Origin: Arion vulgaris
Lineage: Eukaryota > Mollusca > Gastropoda > Stylommatophora > Arionidae
NCBI GenBank assembly: GCA_020796225.1
Contig: CM036774.1
Location: 24,148,964 to 24,212,963, forward strand
Length of the DNA stretch: 64,000 nt
Direction: 5' to 3'
A program made the position numbers and the translations under genes. This document shows, one piece after another, positions 59,096-64,000 of the stretch (positions within the stretch are counted from its first letter, which is position 1; every line of letters begins with the position of its first letter). Under the pieces are notes generated by a model, which was given only the letters and a program-made list of their open reading frames with translations, was not told where the DNA came from and did no database searches.

Positions 59096-59129
59096 CTTAT
59101 CTATAGGACTACTTAAATTATTCATCTTT

Positions 59130-59535
59130 CTTTCTTTTCTGTTGTCCTTCTCTGCTATTTTGCCGCTAGGCGTAGCAGGTTTAACTGATGATTGGTTTCC
59201 GAGATAATGCACGCTCTGTCGCTTGATATGCTGGTGGTATTGTGGAGTTTTAAGATGTCTGTAACTCCATCAACCCATCTTTTCTTGGTCTGCCCTTCCT
59301 CTTGATGATTCCATTTTTCAGGTTGTACGCTCTTGCAACTGGTGTATTCGGGTTCATTCTGATCAAGTGGCCAAACCATTTGAGTCTCTGTTTTTCAATA
59401 AATCTAATAGCAGGTGTTGTTCCGACTGTTCTTCTAATTTCCTCATTTCTTATATGGTCTCTTCTTGTTTTATTTAAAGCTTTCCTCAAGCATCTCATTT
59501 CACATATGGTAATTTTCCTTTCTTGTTCCAATTGG
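59130..59535 (-). mobile_element. L2-type LINE C-terminal fragment
   Basis: Minus frame [40 protein letters not shown] and a (G)RPRKDG end. Confidence 0.82.
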
Positions 59536-59609
59536 ATAATTATTCTAATTAATAATTGGATAACAAAATATGGAGAGTCTAGCTAGAAACTGCAAGTATT
59601 ATTAGCAAT

Positions 59610-59613
59610 AAGC

Positions 59614-59645
<32 letters not shown>

Positions 59646-59770
59646 AGGACCATAATCATTGTACTTTGGTAAGTAACCATCTATGCTTCAATCTCTTTCT
59701 TACACAGAAAGATCTCAGAGGCATCGCATGAACTCCGTAGCACCGCTAGGGTCCTGGATGCAATTTAGAA
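59610..59770 (-). mobile_element. SINE-D end with (TTGA)n
   Basis: gattgattgattgattgatt followed by the reversed SINE-D body. Confidence 0.65.
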
Positions 59771-59859
59771 AAGTGGTGAAAATAATTAGTAGGAATTGTA
59801 AAAATAATCTTGATACAAAATTGAGAAATGTCAGCCTAAACAGTTGTTACTACCTGTAG

Positions 59860-60575
59860 TAATTAAACATGAAAATCAACAAACAAAAGACTGAGACCAT
59901 GAAAATCAGCAGAACACCAAGCCAAACAAACATACAAATAGACAACACCAGAGTAAAGCAAGTTTATGAATTCAAATATTTAGTCAGCATTTTCACAGAG
60001 GATGGAAAACTCGATAGAGAAATAGAGACAAGGTGTCAAAAAGCAAATGCAGTGACCTACCAGCTGGCATCATTGCTACAACATCCAAATATCAAGATGG
60101 AAGTGAAAAGACAGATGATAAAAAATATTTTCCTACCTACACTTTGTTGCCAGTGTTAAACTTTGTCTCTTACAGCAACACACCACAGAAAGCTCACCAT
60201 GTGTGAAATGAAATGCTTGAGGAAGGCAGTGGAGTCACCAGGAAAGACAGACTACGAAATGAGGACATCAGAAGCAGAGTGGGTATAACTTCATTCACCG
60301 AATACATCGAAAGACAACAAATGAAGTGGTTCGGACATTTAATGAGAATGAAAACAACCAACCACCAATAACAGCATACAATAAAAGAGATCGTGTACTA
60401 GAGTTAAGGAAGACCAAGAAAAAGATGGATAGACACTATCAAGACCACACTACATAACAACCCGGCAACAGTGTGCTGACAAAAGCAGAGAAGCGCAAGA
60501 CAAATACATAAAACCACGACACTGGGTTAACAACTCGGTAACAGTGTGCTGACAAAAGTAGAAGAAGAAGAAGAA
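59860..60575 (+). mobile_element. L2 LINE 3' half
   Basis: Frame MKINKQKTETMKISRTPSQT, VKQVYEFKYLVSIFTEDGKL and NIFLPTLCCQC, then QQMKWFGHLMRMK in another frame. The 3' end is doubled (aacagtgtgctgacaaaag at 60466 and 60540) before the (AAG)n tail. Confidence 0.82.
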
Positions 60576-60589
60576 GGGTTCTTTTACGT

Positions 60590-60775
60590 ACTCAACTTGA
60601 ACATGAGACCTACGATTTATCGTCCCTGTCCGATATTACTAGGAACTCAATCTCACTTACACTGAGATAATGGAGCTCTGGAAAAATGCTCAAACGGATC
60701 TACGAGGGAGCGAACCGAATACCTTTGAAACCAGAAGCGAGCACATAACCTCTGCGCCACAGAGACCACGTAATC
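60590..60775 (-). mobile_element. tRNA-headed SINE (as at 40020-40125)
   Basis: Minus A box ctctgtggcgcagaggttat and B box ttcggttcgctccc; body shared with 39950-40120. Confidence 0.65.
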
Positions 60776-60939
60776 AGGCTAGCTAAATTTATTGAACGAA
60801 GAACTGAATTGCTACAAGTTGCCAACATATTTTTAATTGATATTGTGTTGTTTGATGATGCTAGTTACGCATCTATAGCGGAACCTTGTAATCTTGTCCA
60901 ATTCTTGTGTACCATAACAGCACAATGTCCTTATCAGGG

Positions 60940-61295
60940 CTGCATCCAGATCCCCACTAATAGTCCTTGTCAGAGCTACTCAGATCCCACTAATAGTCCT
61001 TGTCAGGGCTACACTCAGATCCCCACTAATAGTCCTTGTCAGGGCTACACTCAGATCCCCACTAATAGTCCTTGTCATGGCTACACTCAGATCCCCACTA
61101 ATAGTCCTTGTCAGGGCTACACTCAGATCCCCACTAATAGTCCTTGTCAGAGCTACACTCAGATCCCCACTAATAGTCCTTGTCAGGGCTACACTCAGAT
61201 CCCCACTAATAGTCCATGCAGAGCTACACTCAGATCCCCACTAATAGTCCATGACAGGCTACCTCAGATCCCCACTAATAGTCCTTGTCAGGATT
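60940..61295. repeat. 36-bp tandem array
   Basis: About ten copies starting cagatccccactaatagtcc. It reads open as QIPTNSPCQGYT on the plus strand, with one frameshift near 61215. Confidence 0.92.
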
Positions 61296-61305
61296 TCATC
61301 TAGAT

Positions 61306-61675
61306 CAGTGGTTCCCAAACTTTGCATTACCGTGAACCCCTTTTCCCATACATGTTGCTGCCTGACCCCCACAAGTTTCTATATACGAAAGTCTTCTAGC
61401 GATAGAGTTATTATTATACCATACCAACAATTAAGCTGGTTCCAATTTCTCAGACTGCGGGAAACTTCAAATTGTCAGAATGTAGACTCCGGTCTGGTCC
61501 AGTTCCTTTCATTTTGCACCGGAACTAATTTACCACTGTTTTTATACATGTTTTCTAAATTTATTTTTCTGTTTGAAATGTCAAAAATCATAATATTTAT
61601 TTAAGCGCTTGAGGACTACCTGTGAGTACTTCTCGGACCTCAGGGGGTCCACTGACCACAGTTTAAGAAACGCTG
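61306..61675. mobile_element. hAT-type MITE (second family)
   Basis: Ends cagtggttcccaaactttgc and cacagtttaagaaacgctg; perfect 8-bp target duplication atctagat at 61298 and 61676. Confidence 0.88.
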
Positions 61676-61699
61676 ATCTAGATCAACACCAACAGTCTT

Positions 61700-62035
61700 T
61701 TTCAGGATAACAACCAGATTTTGTGTCTTAGAAGAGCTGCAGGTGTGACAATAATAGACAAAATTATAAATGAAGAAATCAGAAGAAGACTAGATGTGAA
61801 ACCAGTCATACAATTCATAAAAGAACAACAGATTAAATGGTTTGGACACCTGACAAGAATGCCCTGGTATCGCCTACCACAGAGAGCCACGCTGAAAAAG
61901 TATAATGAGTACAAGGCAAGAGGAAGACCACGCAAAAGATGAAACGACGGCTTCAAGAACAACATTACGAAAATGAATTTAAAACAAGCACGCACACAAG
62001 ATCACTACGCCTCCCCAACACTTCTATAAATAAAT
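61700..62035 (+). mobile_element. L2-like LINE C-terminal fragment
   Basis: Frame LRRAAGVTIIDKIINEEIRR and [20 protein letters not shown], then RGRPRKR. 62090-62215 is a short array of cagatcatcaccaa units. Confidence 0.8.
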
Positions 62036-62394
62036 AAATGGTGGAAAGGACGAAGAAAAACTAGGTCATCACTAAAAACATTTTTCAGAGCTACACCCAG
62101 ATTAGCAACAAAATTCCTTCTCAGGACTACACCCAGATCATCACCAATATTCCTCTTGACTGCTTCTCAGGACTACACCCAGATCATCACCAACATTCCT
62201 CTTGACTGCCGCACCATCCACGCACCACACACACACACACCAGAACACAATACTCAACAAACTTGTCTTCTTTAAGATTAGTTCCAGCCACAACAAGAAA
62301 ACAAACGCAGATACAATCTGATATTACCACAAAAAGACATCCGGTTGAAAGCGCCGTGTCTCGAAAACTAATTACCTTATCTTCTTTCTTTCTT

Positions 62395-62765
62395 TCTTTC
62401 TTTTGTCGTCACACTGCTACGGGTTGTTGCCCAGTGTCGTCACACTGCTACCGGGTTGTTGCCCAGTGTCGTGGTTTTCTGTTTTTGTCTTGCGCTGTTC
62501 TGGTGGCTTGTGTGATTGTTATCTTTGCTCTTTCGCATGATTCTGATACGCCATCTAACCGTCTTTTCCATGGTCTTTCTCTTGCCTTCTTTCCCGATGT
62601 TCTGTTATAGAAGACTCTGTATACTGTGGAGTTTGGATGCATTCTTATTAAGTGGCCAAACCACTTCATTGTTTATCTATGTAATTCAAGCACGGGTTTG
62701 TGCCAACTTTCTTTCTTATGCTGATGTTAGTGATTCTATCTGTTCTTGTGTTATTACCTTATCAG
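62395..62765 (-). mobile_element. L2 LINE 3' end with doubled terminus
   Basis: Two copies of the 32-bp terminal unit (62405, 62436) and the frame [20 protein letters not shown]. 62765-63040 is unassigned. Confidence 0.82.
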
Positions 62766-63045
62766 TACAATAAAATCACACAACAGTGTCCGCCATCTCG
62801 TAAAATGATGTAGAACACATGAATTGTGTTTTACGTCTCATTTGTATTATATGAGATTATGGTCATCGGTCTCAGTCGTAGACAACGACAAGTCTGTGGT
62901 TTGTGCTACTGTAGACAGATGCAATGTACGAAAATCTACAAATCTGAGGTGGTCAGATCGGAACAGATCAAGTCTGGAGAAACCGTTCAGAAACCAATGG
63001 AAAAATATTCATTATATTGATATTCCTTATTGTTTTTGGTTTTTT

Positions 63046-63385
63046 ATAAAGGACGATTACACCACCCGTTCAGAAACCAATGGCAAACTAACAAAAACGT
63101 TTATTGCATATCCTTTACAGGACTTTGCGAATCAACCCCAGCTTTTTAACGCTGTTTGTGAGTTTTCTAGGCATTATTACGTTCAATAGTTTGATATTGC
63201 TTTCTGAACGGGTGATGCCATCGTCCTTTGTAAAAATCTACATGAAACAATTTGTAACCAAATTGTCCGTAGCGTGAAATGGCAAACTACTGAACGTAAT
63301 AATGCTTAGGAAATCACAAACAATGTTAAAAAGCTGGGGTTGATTTGCAAAATCCTGTAAAAGGATATGCAATTAACTTTAAGAC
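63046..63385. mobile_element. SINE-C' fragments in inverted order
   Basis: Plus piece 63046-63095, minus piece 63105-63280, plus piece 63281-63385, all from one family (aaaggatatgcaattaact, gaacgggtgatgccatcgtc). Confidence 0.65.
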
Positions 63386-64000
63386 GTTACGTCATTTCTG
63401 TGGACTAAGTGAAAACCTACGACTGCAAATCTGAAGATTCAGTTTAGTTCTGTTATATAAAAGAATTAAAAAAAAATATCGTTATGGTTAAACTGTAGCA
63501 GGCAATGAGGTAAAAAAAATTTAGTCTGAGAGAGTGGATTCCCAGGCTCTCCTCCGGGTGTGGTAAATAAAACAGCGCCTAGTCACAGCCATAGTTGTCT
63601 CTGGCGTAGTTCATTTGGGCAACCAATCACTTTTCTCTGCTCTATTTAACTCTATAATTTGATTGGCTGTTGTTGCATGTATACCTCCGCGTTTCGAATG
63701 AGGCGTTCGCAAGGTTTTAGAATTTGTTGTTTGCCTCTGCTGGGCTGGACTTGTGCACATTGTGTCCCTAAAGTATCCTGGTGATTCATCAGACATTTAT
63801 CATAATGACCGTGGTTTTAGCCATGTTTGATTATTAGAGGTAACAGCTGATTCCGCGTATCATTTTGTTACGGGTGTGCACTGTAACAGACAGGATCCAG
63901 CCGTCTTTGTTTTTCCAAACGGAGCGTATAATAGCTTTCTTCACAACATGGCGGTATGCAGATTTTATTGTATGTGGTGTTTGTTCTCCATTAGTGCTGT
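63385..64000 (+). other. Non-repetitive edge with possible first exon at 63949
   Basis: Contains two CCAAT-type motifs (about 63622, 63660) and tataatag 25 bp before ATGGCGGTATGCAGATT at about 63949. The frame stays open to the edge (MAVCRFYCMWCLFSIS), leader-like but too short to judge. Confidence 0.2.

Noticed and set aside
60809..61303. A 164-codon Cys/Pro-rich frame QIPTNSPCQGYT
   Set aside because: 36-bp repeat with a unit divisible by 3; frame is lost near 61215 and there is no leader or conserved flank.

Overview
This is eukaryotic, metazoan nuclear DNA, most likely from an invertebrate. My best guess is a mollusc, perhaps a gastropod, but that is inference from the style of the retroelements and the intron-rich, repeat-packed layout; nothing in the sequence names a species. 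Two host genes can be reconstructed. Nearly everything else is retroelement debris, short inverted-repeat transposons and tandem repeats.

Gene A (minus strand, 32081 down to at least 4609) has a signal-peptide exon followed by six cassette exons. All boundaries are phase 1, except one exon that carries a frameshift. Each cassette starts with a C-x-C-P...C half-module, continues in Thr/Pro/Ser-rich (mucin-type) sequence, and ends with a C-C-x(11)-C half-module. Joining neighbouring exons restores a regular six-cysteine module across each splice junction. I do not recognise this arrangement. Two cassettes look like products of recent unequal exchange, one has a 2-nt frameshift beside a LINE insertion, and the longest holds a damaged 147-bp minisatellite.

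Gene B (plus strand, 40635-55504) has six exons that join exactly (759 nt, 252 codons) into a secreted chymotrypsin-fold (S1) protein. All three catalytic triad residues and the activation site are absent, while the conserved disulfide cysteines remain. It is a serine protease homolog, or pseudoprotease. Genes A and B are divergently arranged, about 8.6 kb apart.

The rest, in order: 0-4.6 kb, an RNase-H-type LINE end amplified as an 88-bp array, a Penelope-like dispersed repeat and SINE fragments. 4.6-32 kb, gene A with introns full of LINE and SINE pieces, including a nearly complete but frameshifted RTE-type LINE (9.9-12.8 kb). 32-40.6 kb, intergenic LINE fragments, a TA-flanked MITE and a 13-bp array. 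40.6-55.5 kb, gene B with introns carrying SINEs, an (AACAT)n-tailed LINE, a (CCTA)n microsatellite, 33/40-bp and 21-bp arrays and an unclassified 1.2-kb block. 55.5-64 kb, more LINEs and SINEs, two Cys/Pro-type and other short arrays, a hAT-type MITE and possibly the first exon of a further gene at the right edge.

At least six SINE families with different tRNA-like heads occur. SINE-A and SINE-B (my labels) share an internal core and a (GAA)n tail that also ends several LINEs here, suggesting shared retrotransposition machinery. Family labels L1-L11 (LINE) and SINE-A to SINE-H are local names only. L2, L4, L7, L9, L10 and L11 are known only by their C-terminal ends.
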